NCBI GenBank assembly: GCA_023417315.1
Contig: JAEZFW010000068.1
Span: forward strand, 1-64,000
DNA: 64,000 bases
Source of the DNA: Pseudomonadota bacterium
GTDB lineage: Bacteria; Pseudomonadota; Gammaproteobacteria; Steroidobacterales; Steroidobacteraceae
Reading direction: 5' to 3'
The notes beneath the pieces were generated by a model. That model searched no databases and was not told the origin of the DNA. It saw only the letters and a program-made list of their open reading frames with translations. This document shows positions 35,301-44,108 of this stretch, piece after piece. Positions within the stretch are counted from its first letter, which is position 1; each line of letters opens with the position of its first letter. Made by a program: the position numbers and the translations under genes.

Positions 35301-36152
35301 TTCCCCGTTCAGCTTCGCTGCGAGGCTCTGCCACGATGAATCCGGCATCAGCTCCTCACGAGGATCAAACGAGGGAACTGAGAGTGCGAACTTCCAAGGC
35401 AACGTATCCGCTTGCTGCAACTGGACGTCGAGATTTGCGCGCAGTGGTGCGGCGAGAGCCAGCTCGATTGCGGCATCGCTCGACTTTGCATGAGCCTCGA
35501 TCGTCCCTGCGTATGTCGATTCGCCTACGCGCCAACGGAAGCGCCCGGTGCCATCTCCAATGTAGGTATCCGCTTCTCTGACATTGCCGGCAAAGTGGAT
35601 CTCGCCGTCTGGCGATCGAACATCGAGTTGTTGAACATTGATGTGAGTGTCGATCCAGCTACCGATGAAGGTCGCAGAATCGATTCGGATGAGCTCGGCA
35701 CCGGCCTGCCGGACGAGCAGATCGCGTAGCGCAAAGCGCTCGACGGCAACATCGATCGGCGCCTGCAATGTGAACGGCTCGCTCGGTTCCTCCGGCACTT
35801 GGTCTGCACCGGCTTCGCCGAGGGCGACATGGACACCTTGAACATCCGCATTCACGATTCGAACGCGCATGCCGAAGAGGTCGAGCAGCGCGGCGTCGAG
35901 CCCCACGCGGCTGATGCTTACGTCAAGTCCTGTCGCAGGATCGCGGAAGCGAATCCCTTCGAGCGACAGCGGTCCGGCGATGGTGCCGGTCGTGCTCTGG
36001 ATAGCGAGCTTATCGCCCATCGCGTTTCCAACGATGCTCAGCGCAAAGCGCGTGCCGCTTTGCGTGTTCAGCATCCACAACACGGCCACGATCACGAGCA
36101 GGAGCAGCGCTCCGATCGTGCCAAGCACCCAGTGAAGCCAGCGCCGCTTCAT
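32397..36152 (-). CDS. tamB: Translocation and assembly module protein TamB
   Basis: A 1251-residue AsmA-like bridge protein. One N-terminal inner-membrane helix (about 8-28) is followed by a very long run of beta strands forming a hydrophobic groove, and a C-terminal DUF490 domain (GSLLFANTPLDNP, ALSYLVAGKPI, VGLFEPGEVITLRYKL). It spans the periplasm and works with TamA in outer-membrane protein or phospholipid transport. Its ATG overlaps the tamA stop by 4 bp. Confidence 0.95.
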   Translation of the reverse strand: MKRRWLHWVLGTIGALLLLVIVAVLWMLNTQSGTRFALSIVGNAMGDKLAIQSTTGTIAGPLSLEGIRFRDPATGLDVSISRVGLDAALLDLFGMRVRIVNADVQGVHVALGEAGADQVPEEPSEPFTLQAPIDVAVERFALRDLLVRQAGAELIRIDSATFIGSWIDTHINVQQLDVRSPDGEIHFAGNVREADTYIGDGTGRFRWRVGESTYAGTIEAHAKSSDAAIELALAAPLRANLDVQLQQADTLPWKFALSVPSFDPREELMPDSSWQSLAAKLNGEGTLERGVASGEIVLDGVPLRLERIAFERGEDALQLALQTIFGGGNVEAHADVQLAADPLAAKVDANWTEITIPEQWAGQALRTQGTLHYEGSAASYRATGSVKLGPPDRMADIELDLQGSPSSVAIEQFDIVQPKGRLAASGSVGLQPNITWSLSANARRFNPGHFATEWPGDLNFDLQTEGALEEEGPTATVLLRELRGRLRGRALSGHADVKLTSNRNVFGQADLRSGASRIRLDAKPGPGTDAVARIDVPALDDWIPNASGAVRGTFSALGRWPDLTIDGQARASELKLNDMRVDVLQVNVDVTNPTKPDGFIEVRLRNASAAGLEIATLRANASGNAESHTLELTLDGAPFSTELALEGSLVKTNWNGTLDQLVLDIRDAARLELQQPVEIEYREEGARVSQACFADREIRLCFDGSMRVDGSMEARYSLAQVPLSLANAFASADSTLEFTGTLQGEGDVQRSADGALSGSARIASARTEIGQRISEDDPTQVLLAIADLNITAALESDRARAQIGARLNDTGQLTGEIAVAGLTQTTTEIDGSIAASLPSIAVVELFVPQLANVNGAVDLRANVRGSLDAPEIGGALQLTDLTADVPEFGLVLRDGRFVITPREDRTFGIEGHIASGEGAIDMQGSAQLDGPSSLSITGKQFLAADMPGARVLIEPALDIEHVAERLTVKGQVAIPEAVVNLQELPGGGGGGAKVSSDVVIVDAQNQEEEQAQALPIYADVRVILGEDVELAGFGLVANVTGQLAVRERPGEPTTGSGEIRVGGTYKAYGQDLTIQQGSLLFANTPLDNPNLRIVATREVGDVTAGLRVTGNAKSPVLSVFSDPEMGQADALSYLVAGKPIHEIGQGDEGEGDALQTAARSLGTAAGGLVAKNLGKRLGIDEFGIKDNEMIGGSAFTIGQYLSPRLYLSYGVGLFEPGEVITLRYKLTEALAVQAESGTEESRAGLQYRIER

Positions 36153-37897
36153 AGGTCCGGACCGATGACGATGTGAAAGCGCACACCGTCTTCGAGATCT
36201 GTGACGACTGGTACGGCCACATCCAAACGCACCAGTCCAACGGGTGAACGCCAGCGCAAGCCCACGCCCGCACCCACGTTCGCATCCAGATCCGTCGAAT
36301 AGGCATCGCCGGCATCGACGAATACGGCCGCGCCCCAGTTATCGACGAAGTAGTGCTCGTACTCGGCGCTGAGCACCGTGAGGTACTCCCCACCGATGAC
36401 ATCGCCTTCCGCATCCGTCTCGCCGATCGCCTGATAATCGAACCCGCGAACCGAGCGGTCTCCACCGGCGAAGAATCGCAACTCTGGAGGCAGCGCATCG
36501 AAGTTGTCGACGACCATCGCACCCGCAGCGGCTCGGGCGATGAATCGGCCACGTTCACCAGCAGGGCGGATCCACTTCGCTTCAGCGCGAATCTGTGCGA
36601 GCGAGGTATCAGAGAGGATCTGTTCTGCTGCGAGCCGCAGTCCATAGAGGAGGGACAATCCTCGGCTCGGAAACAGCAGGTCGTCAGCGCGCTTTCTCGT
36701 AAGAAGACCTTCGGCGTAGAGAATACTGGCCGATTGTTGGTCGCCTCCGATCTCGAAGTCGCCGTTCAGATAGTTGAGCGCGAGCGTGCGGATGAAGTCG
36801 TTCCATTCCGCGGTTACTTGGCTGCCTGACAAGCGCGCCATCCGCGATCTGCTGGTATCGGTCTCCTCATCGACGTAGCCGCCACTCAATGTGTACACCC
36901 GCAGCTTGTCCGGCACCGGAATGCTATAAGTCGTCGAGATCTGCTGCAGGCGCTGGGAATACTCGATCTCACCGCTCAGCTTATGCCCACGCTTGTTCAA
37001 CCAGCGTCGATTCACGCCGACCCTGACGCCCGGTCCAGAATCGGTGCTGACGTGCACACCCGCGGTGTAGACAGTGCGCTTCGCGGGAATGACCAATGCT
37101 TGAATTGGGACGACATTGCCGTCGAGTTTGTCCAGATCCGGCTGCACAGAGACGCTCGAGAAGTAGTCGGCATCGACGAGCCTCTGCTGCAAGGTTAGAA
37201 GGTCCACGGCAGAATAGAAGTCGCCTTCCTTCCACGGGACATAGCGCTGCAGGAAGTCCTCAGGAAACTGCGAATCCGTGAAATCGATCTCTCCGAAGCG
37301 ATGTCGCTCGTTGCTGTTCCACTGCAGCCGGATATCAGCGGAATTGGCTGACTGTACGACCTCGACTCGGTGCTCGACGAGCTTGGCACCGAAGTAGCCC
37401 AACGCTTGAAGCTGCGTATCGATCGCCGTCTTGCTGTTCTCGTACGCAGAGTGGTCGAGTCGCTCGCCAACCTGGGGGCGGAAGTTGTCGAGCGCGGCGC
37501 GCACTTCCTCGAGCTCCGTAGCATCCCCCGTGATGCGCACATTCGAGCTTCGCACGATCACAGGATCGCCGCGCTTGACGCGGAACGTAGCCACGTAAGC
37601 ATCGGGCTTCTTTTCGACCAGCTCGCCGTCAACTGTGGCGGCGTAGTACCCATACGGTTGCAATGACTCAGCGATCTGCTCATCGGCGCGATCGAACAGC
37701 CTCCTCACTTGCGTAGGTGTGATCTCTCGCTCGCCATAGCGGCGTAGATCGAGGCTAGCCAGAGCGGCATCTTTCAGCTCGGCTTCGAGCCCCTCGATCT
37801 CGATCTCGATGCTTGCTGCACCGGAGAGCGACGCCACCAGGGCCACGAGCGCACCCGCGAGCCACCTGAATGATGAAGAGCTCGCACCGCGGCGCAC
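36149..37897 (-). CDS. tamA: Translocation and assembly module outer-membrane protein TamA
   Basis: A 582-residue Omp85 protein: signal peptide, three POTRA domains (about 30-270) and a 16-strand barrel with the Omp85 motif VRGFDYQAIGE (VRGY/F type) near residue 460. The frame is open to 38293, but that would overlap the divergent beta-lactamase gene. The GTG at 37897 begins a clean signal peptide (FRWLAGALVALVASLSGAA) and gives the length of E. coli TamA (577). The start codon is inferred. Confidence 0.92.
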   Translation of the reverse strand: MRRGASSSSFRWLAGALVALVASLSGAASIEIEIEGLEAELKDAALASLDLRRYGEREITPTQVRRLFDRADEQIAESLQPYGYYAATVDGELVEKKPDAYVATFRVKRGDPVIVRSSNVRITGDATELEEVRAALDNFRPQVGERLDHSAYENSKTAIDTQLQALGYFGAKLVEHRVEVVQSANSADIRLQWNSNERHRFGEIDFTDSQFPEDFLQRYVPWKEGDFYSAVDLLTLQQRLVDADYFSSVSVQPDLDKLDGNVVPIQALVIPAKRTVYTAGVHVSTDSGPGVRVGVNRRWLNKRGHKLSGEIEYSQRLQQISTTYSIPVPDKLRVYTLSGGYVDEETDTSRSRMARLSGSQVTAEWNDFIRTLALNYLNGDFEIGGDQQSASILYAEGLLTRKRADDLLFPSRGLSLLYGLRLAAEQILSDTSLAQIRAEAKWIRPAGERGRFIARAAAGAMVVDNFDALPPELRFFAGGDRSVRGFDYQAIGETDAEGDVIGGEYLTVLSAEYEHYFVDNWGAAVFVDAGDAYSTDLDANVGAGVGLRWRSPVGLVRLDVAVPVVTDLEDGVRFHIVIGPDL

Positions 37898-38153
37898 CGA
37901 CGTTACCGAGCCGAAGAGCGAATGTATGCCATCCTGTCTTGACGCTTGCTCCGGGCCGCCGGTTCCATGTGCGGGGAGTGGTCGCGCGCGGGCTGCGCGA
38001 TTGGCGGCGATTGGCTCTGTCTCGACGAAATGGAGGTGCTCCGGGTGCATGAAGGGTGTCGCGCTCGAACGATGTGCATCTGATCGGCTACAAGTGTGCC
38101 GCATCATCGCCGAGCCTGTAAGATTCGATGAGAACAAGTAGAGAAGGATGAGT

Positions 38154-39056
38154 ATGGGTTTCAAAGCAGTGAAGTGGATGCTCTGGAGCGCGGCGCTCTT
38201 ACCGATGAGCACGGTGCAAGCGGATGAACCCAAGAAGAACGTGTGGCCCGAGAGCTGGACGCAGCCTCGCGATGCCGTTCGCCTGTTCGGCAATACCTAT
38301 TACGTTGGCACACGCGGATTGACAGCGGTGTTGATTGCTTCCGCGGACGGCCACGTGCTGATCGATGGCTCGATGCCGGAATCGGCGGGATTAATCCTTG
38401 CGAACGTGCGAAAGCTCGGATTTTCGCCGACCGATATCAAATACATTCTGAACTCGCATGCGCACCTCGATCATAGCGGCGGCATCGCTGAAATTCAGAA
38501 GGCATCAGGTGCCATCGTTTTGTCGAGTCCGGCTGGCGCGGCAGCACTTCGACGCGGCCGTGGCGGCCCGGATGATCCTCAGTACTCGTCGATCGAACCC
38601 TTCCCGGCCGTTGCCAATGTGAGGGAGCTGAGCGAGGGTCAATCGATCAACGTCGCAGAGACGAGCTTGACAGTTCACTACACGCCCGGACACACGCCCG
38701 GGGGGACGAGTTGGAGCTGGCGTTCGTGCGAAGAAAGTCGCTGCTTGAGCTTCGTTTATGCGGACAGTCTGAACGCAGTCTCCGCTGACGACTTTAGATA
38801 TAGCGGCGATGCGCGCTATCCGGCAGCTGCAAAGGACCTGAGCGCGAGTATCGAGAAGATTGCAGCCATGCCTTGCGATGTCATCGTGAGCGCACATCCG
38901 GAAGGCTCCGACTTGTTCGAGAAGATTGCGCGCCGTGAAGCGGGTACAGCTGATGCATTGATCGATCCGAACGGCTGCCGCAGGTACGCCGAAGCCGCGA
39001 AGAAGCGACTGGCCGAGCGTCTCGAGCGCGAGCGCAAGGAGCACGCCGGCGACTGA
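38154..39056 (+). CDS. Subclass B3 metallo-beta-lactamase
   Basis: A roughly 300-residue exported zinc hydrolase. A signal peptide ends near VQA. Zinc ligands follow the B3 pattern: HAHLDHSGG (His, His, Asp, His), the third His in YTPGHTPGGTSW and the last in SAHPEGSDLF. The segment SWSWRSCEE is also usual in this subclass. The ATG at 38154 has AAGG six bases upstream; an ATG at 38148 in the same frame is too close to it. B3 enzymes hydrolyse most beta-lactams including carbapenems; activity is inferred from motifs only. Divergent from tamA. Confidence 0.92.
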   Translation: MGFKAVKWMLWSAALLPMSTVQADEPKKNVWPESWTQPRDAVRLFGNTYYVGTRGLTAVLIASADGHVLIDGSMPESAGLILANVRKLGFSPTDIKYILNSHAHLDHSGGIAEIQKASGAIVLSSPAGAAALRRGRGGPDDPQYSSIEPFPAVANVRELSEGQSINVAETSLTVHYTPGHTPGGTSWSWRSCEESRCLSFVYADSLNAVSADDFRYSGDARYPAAAKDLSASIEKIAAMPCDVIVSAHPEGSDLFEKIARREAGTADALIDPNGCRRYAEAAKKRLAERLERERKEHAGD

Positions 39057-39082
39057 GACTCGCCGACGCATGCATATCAGCG

Positions 39083-40102
39083 ATGCTCGGCTCCCACGAC
39101 GAGTTTACCGAGCGAGCGCGAACCGTCATCGGACTCGTCCTGCTCGCACTGCTGCTCGTCGCAGTCGTCGTGATCGCGGCCGACGTCCTCTTGATCCTGT
39201 TCGGCGGCATCTTGCTCGCGGTCCTGATTCGCGGGGCGGCCGACCTCCTGAGCGAGCACTCGCGCATTCCACCCAAAGTGTCCATGGGACTCGCGCTGTT
39301 AGTGCTGTTCCTACTCGTCGTCGGCGGCGGTTGGCTTCTCGTCACCGAGATCGCCGATCAGTTCGGCGAGTTGAATGCCAGCTTATCGCAAGTGTGGAAA
39401 GAGCTCGATGAGCAGCTGCGCGGACAGGTATGGGGCCGGCAGATTCTTGTCCTGGTGGAACGGGCGGGCGGCGAGGGCACGGATGCGGCCGCTGTTTCAC
39501 AGGCATTCTCCACGACGCTGGGTGCCCTCGTGAACATCGCCGTCGTGCTGTTCGTCGGTGTGTATGTCGCAATCAATCCTCGTTGGTATCGACGCGGCCT
39601 CATTCGACTCGTCAATCCGTCCGAACGCGCAAGGGCACGAGAAATACTCGATGCAATCGGTCATACCTTGCGCTGGTGGTTATTCGGTCGCGCGGTCGGG
39701 ATGACCATCGTCGGAATCACGACGGCGCTCGGCTTGTCGCTGCTGGGTGTTCCCTTCGCCGCGGGCTTGGGCATCCTCGCGGGTGCACTCGACTTCGTGC
39801 CATTTGCAGGCCCAATCCTGGCCGCCGTACCCGGTGTGCTGGTCGCGCTGGGGGATGGCACGATACAAGTCGTCTACGTACTCTTGTTGTACTTCTTCAT
39901 CCAACTTCTGGAGGGGTACGTGTTGACGCCGTTGATCGAGCAGCGAAGCGTGCATCTACCTCCGGCGCTGACGATCGGCGCGCAGGTCCTGCTTGGAGTA
40001 CTCGTCGGGCCGGTAGGCGTTGCGGTTGCGACTCCGCTCACCGCCGTCGTGGTCGTGCTGATCGAGAAGCTGTATGTCGAAGATACACTCGAGAGCGAGT
40101 GA
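39083..40102 (+). CDS. AI-2E family (PerM/TqsA-like) membrane permease
   Basis: A 339-residue protein with about eight helices: two near the N terminus, a soluble helical loop (about 85-130), then the conserved LGVPFAAGLGILAGALDFVPFAGPIL block and the C-terminal YFFIQLLEGYVLTPLIEQR motif. Members include the autoinducer-2 exporter TqsA and ion antiporters; the transported molecule is unknown here. It is 26 bp after the B3 enzyme and may be co-transcribed. Confidence 0.9.
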   Translation: MLGSHDEFTERARTVIGLVLLALLLVAVVVIAADVLLILFGGILLAVLIRGAADLLSEHSRIPPKVSMGLALLVLFLLVVGGGWLLVTEIADQFGELNASLSQVWKELDEQLRGQVWGRQILVLVERAGGEGTDAAAVSQAFSTTLGALVNIAVVLFVGVYVAINPRWYRRGLIRLVNPSERARAREILDAIGHTLRWWLFGRAVGMTIVGITTALGLSLLGVPFAAGLGILAGALDFVPFAGPILAAVPGVLVALGDGTIQVVYVLLLYFFIQLLEGYVLTPLIEQRSVHLPPALTIGAQVLLGVLVGPVGVAVATPLTAVVVVLIEKLYVEDTLESE

Positions 40103-40108
40103 AAACCT

Positions 40109-40891
40109 TCAACCGATCTGAATCGCCAGCATCGAGATGGAACCGCCATCGAATCCTTCGACAGGGAAGCTGATCGACTCCATCGGCTGGTGCTGTGCAA
40201 GTACGTACAAGAGGGGCAGGTAATGGTCCGGCGTGGGGGCGCAAAGCATCGCATCTCGGCCTAGGCGCTCGTACTCGATCAAGGGCGCGACATTACCCGC
40301 CAGCAGCGTCTGACGTGCGAGCGCTTCGAAGCGAATCGCCCAGTCGTACGGTTGTACTTCGCGTCGACCCCAGCCATACGTATGCAGGTTATGCACGAGA
40401 TTACCGCTGCCCATGACCAGCACACCTTCCTCACGCAGCGGTGAGAGCTGTTTCGCGATGTCATAGTGCCAGCTCGCCGGTTGAGTCTCATCGATGCTCA
40501 GCTGCACGACGGGCACATCCGCCTTGGGATACACGTGAATGAGCACGGACCATGTGCCGTGATCGAGACCCCATGCTTGATCCATACCTACGCTGAGCGG
40601 ACTCAGCAGCTCGCGCACTCGTGAGGCGAGCTCGGCGGACCCGGGTGCCGGATACTGGACTTCGAAAAGAGGTCGAGGGAATCCACCGAAATCGTGGATC
40701 GTACGCGGTTGCGTCATCGCGGTGACGGCAGTCCCTGGCATGTACCAGTGTGCGGACACGCACAAGATCGCCTTTGGCTTTGGGATCGAAGTACCGAGCG
40801 CGCGCCAGCCTCGAGTCCAACTGTTATCGGCAAGCGCATTCATCGGATTTCCGTGACCGAAGAACATAGCCGGCATGCGAGTCTGTGCCAC
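40109..40891 (-). CDS. ygiD: DODA-type (class III) extradiol ring-opening dioxygenase
   Basis: A 260-residue non-heme iron dioxygenase of the LigB superfamily, like E. coli YgiD (4,5-DOPA dioxygenase). Metal-binding His residues are seen in FFGHGNPMNA, VSAHWY and MGSGNLVHNLH, and the acidic ligand is near the end of the fold. The typical GLDHGTWSVL is present. It cleaves catechol-type rings; physiological substrate unknown. Monocistronic by appearance. Confidence 0.92.
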   Translation of the reverse strand: MAQTRMPAMFFGHGNPMNALADNSWTRGWRALGTSIPKPKAILCVSAHWYMPGTAVTAMTQPRTIHDFGGFPRPLFEVQYPAPGSAELASRVRELLSPLSVGMDQAWGLDHGTWSVLIHVYPKADVPVVQLSIDETQPASWHYDIAKQLSPLREEGVLVMGSGNLVHNLHTYGWGRREVQPYDWAIRFEALARQTLLAGNVAPLIEYERLGRDAMLCAPTPDHYLPLLYVLAQHQPMESISFPVEGFDGGSISMLAIQIG

Positions 40892-40927
40892 GTGAAATTC
40901 TCCAGGACAGAATCAGATACCCGAGCG

Positions 40928-41875
40928 TCAGGCTCCCTTCGGCAGAATCACGCGCTCGCGCTTGGTTCGCCCGAGTACTAGCTTGAACTTATCGGGTTTG
41001 ATGATGAGCAGGTCGCAGGGCGCCGCGTCGATGAGACGCTCGGCGGTATCGCCGATGACGAAACGCTTGAGTCCCCGGCGGCTGATCGCTCCCATCACGA
41101 GAAGCTGTGCATCGAGCTCGCGGGCGAGCTCGGGAATACCGCGCTCGGGCAGGGTACTCAACACGTGGACGTTGTCCGCCGCCACCCCGAACTTCTTCAC
41201 GCTGCGCTGTAATCGCTTGCGTGCCTTCTCACATAGCGCCTCATGAGCTCCCTTGCTGCTGCCCAATGGAAGGGCGGACTCGGGAACACAATGAACGGCG
41301 TGCACCTGCGTGCCTAACAGCTTCGCGAGGCGACTCGCCGCATCGAGTAGCGCAGCATCGAGCGATGCGGGCTTGTCGTACAGATGCATCGGATCGAGGG
41401 CGGCGATGATCGGCCCGGAGCGAGCTTCGCGAACGCGAACCATCCACAGTGGGCGAGGGCAGTAGCGGAGCAGCTGCCAATCGGTCTGTCGCAATGAGAA
41501 GGGCACATTCGTTCGCTCGCCCTCATGCGGGCCTGCGAACACAAGGTCGGCATTCTCGCGGATTGCGGCACGGATGATCGACTCGTATGCAGGCTCTTCC
41601 CACACCACATGAGTGCTCGCATCGATGCCGTCGGCTCGTATCTCTCGGGCGAGATCTTCGAGTTGACGCGTGCGCTCAGCGACGAGCGATCCTCGCGAGC
41701 GGGCCAGGCGAGTCGTATCGAAGAAAGGCCTGCCGCTGAGCGCAGAGCTGTAGACCGCGTGAAACAAGACCAGATTCGCACCCGAGAGCTTCGCGATCCG
41801 AGTTGCGAGTTCGACGACGGTTCGGGCCGGTTCTTGCGGCGAGGCGAGGGCGGCGAATACGTGGTCCAGTTGCAT
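40928..41875 (-). CDS. Tandem universal stress protein (UspE-like)
   Basis: About 315 residues with two USP domains (1-150 and 155-300). The C-terminal one has the nucleotide-loop region MGAISRRGLKRFVIGDTAER and the UspE-type end APCDLLIIKP. The ATG at 41875 has GGAGC upstream; a GTG four codons earlier is also possible. First of four USPs in this island. Confidence 0.9.
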   Translation of the reverse strand: MQLDHVFAALASPQEPARTVVELATRIAKLSGANLVLFHAVYSSALSGRPFFDTTRLARSRGSLVAERTRQLEDLAREIRADGIDASTHVVWEEPAYESIIRAAIRENADLVFAGPHEGERTNVPFSLRQTDWQLLRYCPRPLWMVRVREARSGPIIAALDPMHLYDKPASLDAALLDAASRLAKLLGTQVHAVHCVPESALPLGSSKGAHEALCEKARKRLQRSVKKFGVAADNVHVLSTLPERGIPELARELDAQLLVMGAISRRGLKRFVIGDTAERLIDAAPCDLLIIKPDKFKLVLGRTKRERVILPKGA

Positions 41876-42009
41876 CGGAAGCTCCACACGAGGGGAAGGC
41901 AGTGTGGAGTGTATGTACTAGCTGATACGTCTTACAAATCCTCCTGTTTCCGAAAGAGCTGCACACCCTCCCCCGCGGAAGGGGAGAGCATGCATGCAGC
42001 CGCTCGGAA

Positions 42010-42753
42010 TCACATGAGCTCGCTCGATTCCAAGGTGAGCGATTCGTACCAACCTCGTATCTTGAAGATGTGTTCTTGCTCGTGCTCCTCGGCCTCACGG
42101 AACCGTTTCACCATATCGGTCTGACCCATATTTTCCGCAAGCGCGATCAGGGTTTCCCACCCTGCTTCATCCACCAACTCCGCGGCGAGTGTGGCATGCA
42201 GCGTCTGAGCGAGGCTCGTGCGCGGATCGCAAACCGCTTGCAGGAAACCCATCGTCTCGACGCCGACAAGATTCGCACTGGGCGTCTGCGCCGTCGGATC
42301 AGCGCCAAGCTGCTCGATGCACTCCTTGATGAGGAGCGCATGCGCTGCTTCCTCGTCGCGAATGTGCTCGAGCTCTGACACCGTGGCGCCAGGCAACTCG
42401 TCCGAGTGCGCGATGAACTTCACGATCACAGCATCGTACAGCCGGGTTCCACCGCGCTCATAGGCAAGGCGCTCCGCGAGCTTGTCGATGAAGACCTGAG
42501 GACGATTGCCCGTCAGCATCTTTGCGCCGCTCTTGAGCGCGCCTTTTGCCGTGGTGGGCGGAGGGATCGATCCGAGCGGATCGGCTTCCTTGATGTACTC
42601 CGAGCGCACTTCTGCCAGCGCCTCGCCGTCGATGACCGCGCCCGTTCCCAGCTCGAGCTCTGTGTTGTCCATCATCTCCTTCGCATGGGCAGGAGACGTC
42701 TGCATCCCCGTTCGGTTTGCACCCATTCGGGTGGAATCGATTGACTCTTGCAT
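42010..42753 (-). CDS. Ferritin-like diiron protein
   Basis: A 247-residue protein. After about 80 polar residues it shows a four-helix bundle with two ExxH pairs: RDEEAAHALLIKE (about 132) and EEHEQEHIFKI (about 228), plus Glu residues on helices A and C (RLAYERGGTRLY and AAELVDEAGWE). This is the ligand set of a diiron ferritin-like site. Not close to ferritin or Dps by eye. It follows the next ferritin-like gene by 22 bp, so both form one operon. Confidence 0.8.
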   Translation of the reverse strand: MQESIDSTRMGANRTGMQTSPAHAKEMMDNTELELGTGAVIDGEALAEVRSEYIKEADPLGSIPPPTTAKGALKSGAKMLTGNRPQVFIDKLAERLAYERGGTRLYDAVIVKFIAHSDELPGATVSELEHIRDEEAAHALLIKECIEQLGADPTAQTPSANLVGVETMGFLQAVCDPRTSLAQTLHATLAAELVDEAGWETLIALAENMGQTDMVKRFREAEEHEQEHIFKIRGWYESLTLESSELM

Positions 42754-42775
42754 ATCTAGTCACTCTCTCAAATGT

Positions 42776-43945
42776 TCAAAGATTGGCGACCTTGCGCGTG
42801 AGCTCCGTACCGGGGCGCCACACATACCCTGTCGAGACCGCCTCGCTCGGCGATCCTTGCGAGTTCATGTGATTGCGATAGTCGATCGAGCTTTGCGGCT
42901 CTTCCTCGAGCGACACGAAGTCCGGGCCACTCGGACGCAGGTCGACTTCTCGCGCCAAGGTCTCGCGTACGAACTCGCGCTGGCTTTCGAAGGGGATCGG
43001 AGTCGGTAAGCGCTCCCCCACGACCTCCTGTGGGTCACGTCGCTCATGTTTCTTGAACAGCTCAGCTACTAAGTGCAGGTGTCCCAGCTCGTAGCTGAGC
43101 ATCCGTTCCCAAATTGCTTTGATGCGAGGATTGGGCTCCGCCTCGACGCAGCTGTAATAGTTGTAGACCTCCATCGCTTCATGCAGCAGCCAGTTCTCGA
43201 GCAGCGTCTGCGTCGGGTCGAGCAGCGATTCGTACTGAGTCACGTGCTGCTGTTCGATCGAGGCAATCTCCGCGTACAACTGTCGAGCCACCGGGTCCGC
43301 GAACAACGGCCCGATGTTCATGTAGTAGTTGTGCGTCTGCTGCTCGGCAGCGGTCAAGGTGAGCGCATTCATCTTGGTGACCGGAGCGGCGGTGCGGCGA
43401 TCGAACGGACGTCGCAGGTCGTTCTCTGGCGCGCGATGTTCCACGACGGTCGGACGGCCCGGCATCACATCCGTGTAACTCTGCAAGATGTTGTTCGAAT
43501 CCTTACCTTCGAGCCGGTCGAGGAGGGCAGAGTACCGATACATGTGATCGAAATCCTCGAGCAGACCGAAGCGATAGTTCTGCGCCAGATACGGATCCGG
43601 TTCCTGCTGAGCCAAAGCGGCGGTGATCTCGATCGCGACTTGCTCGTAGCCAATCGTCGTCTCGAGCGGAGAATGATCCGCACCGAGCAGCCAGTTGATC
43701 ATCGTGGCTTGGTGATGCTCGACACGGCGGACGTCTGCAAGAGGCAGGCGCAGATCACCATTGAAGCGTGCGGCCGCATGCTGAAAGCGTAAGGCCTCGT
43801 TCTCGAGGCCGTTCATCAGGATCACGCGGACGCGAGTGAAGGCGTCGTCATCGAGCTTGCTGATCGGCTTACCCGCAAGCTCTCGCCAGGTAAAGCGTTG
43901 GCGATCAAGTGCAGTCCCTTGATCCTCGAACAAGGCTAAAGTCAT
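42776..43945 (-). CDS. Two-domain ferritin-like protein
   Basis: A 389-residue protein with two helical bundles. The second has EIASIEQQHVTQYESL and SYELGHLHLVAELF (ExxH twice). The first is similar but looser (GLENEALRFQH, VRRVEHHQATM, LLEDFDHMYRY). GGGGAG ribosome binding site is strong. It starts the operon that includes the ferritin-like gene downstream. A role in handling iron or peroxide under stress is inference; no exact family recognised. Confidence 0.75.
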   Translation of the reverse strand: MTLALFEDQGTALDRQRFTWRELAGKPISKLDDDAFTRVRVILMNGLENEALRFQHAAARFNGDLRLPLADVRRVEHHQATMINWLLGADHSPLETTIGYEQVAIEITAALAQQEPDPYLAQNYRFGLLEDFDHMYRYSALLDRLEGKDSNNILQSYTDVMPGRPTVVEHRAPENDLRRPFDRRTAAPVTKMNALTLTAAEQQTHNYYMNIGPLFADPVARQLYAEIASIEQQHVTQYESLLDPTQTLLENWLLHEAMEVYNYYSCVEAEPNPRIKAIWERMLSYELGHLHLVAELFKKHERRDPQEVVGERLPTPIPFESQREFVRETLAREVDLRPSGPDFVSLEEEPQSSIDYRNHMNSQGSPSEAVSTGYVWRPGTELTRKVANL

Positions 43946-44108
43946 GGACGTTCTCCCCTAACTGAAAGGAACTGATGACGGACGTGAGAACGCAACGGCT
44001 CACGCGAATCGGTGTTCCATCGCAGCGCCACTCATTCGGCTGCTCACGGGGAACAGCGTCTATATCGGTGTCGTTGCTCTGTCATCTAGGGAATGCATCC
44101 ATTCGCAC

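Noticed and set aside
37898..38293. Longer N terminus for TamA
   Set aside because: It would overlap the divergent beta-lactamase gene and its ribosome binding site and would exceed the family length.
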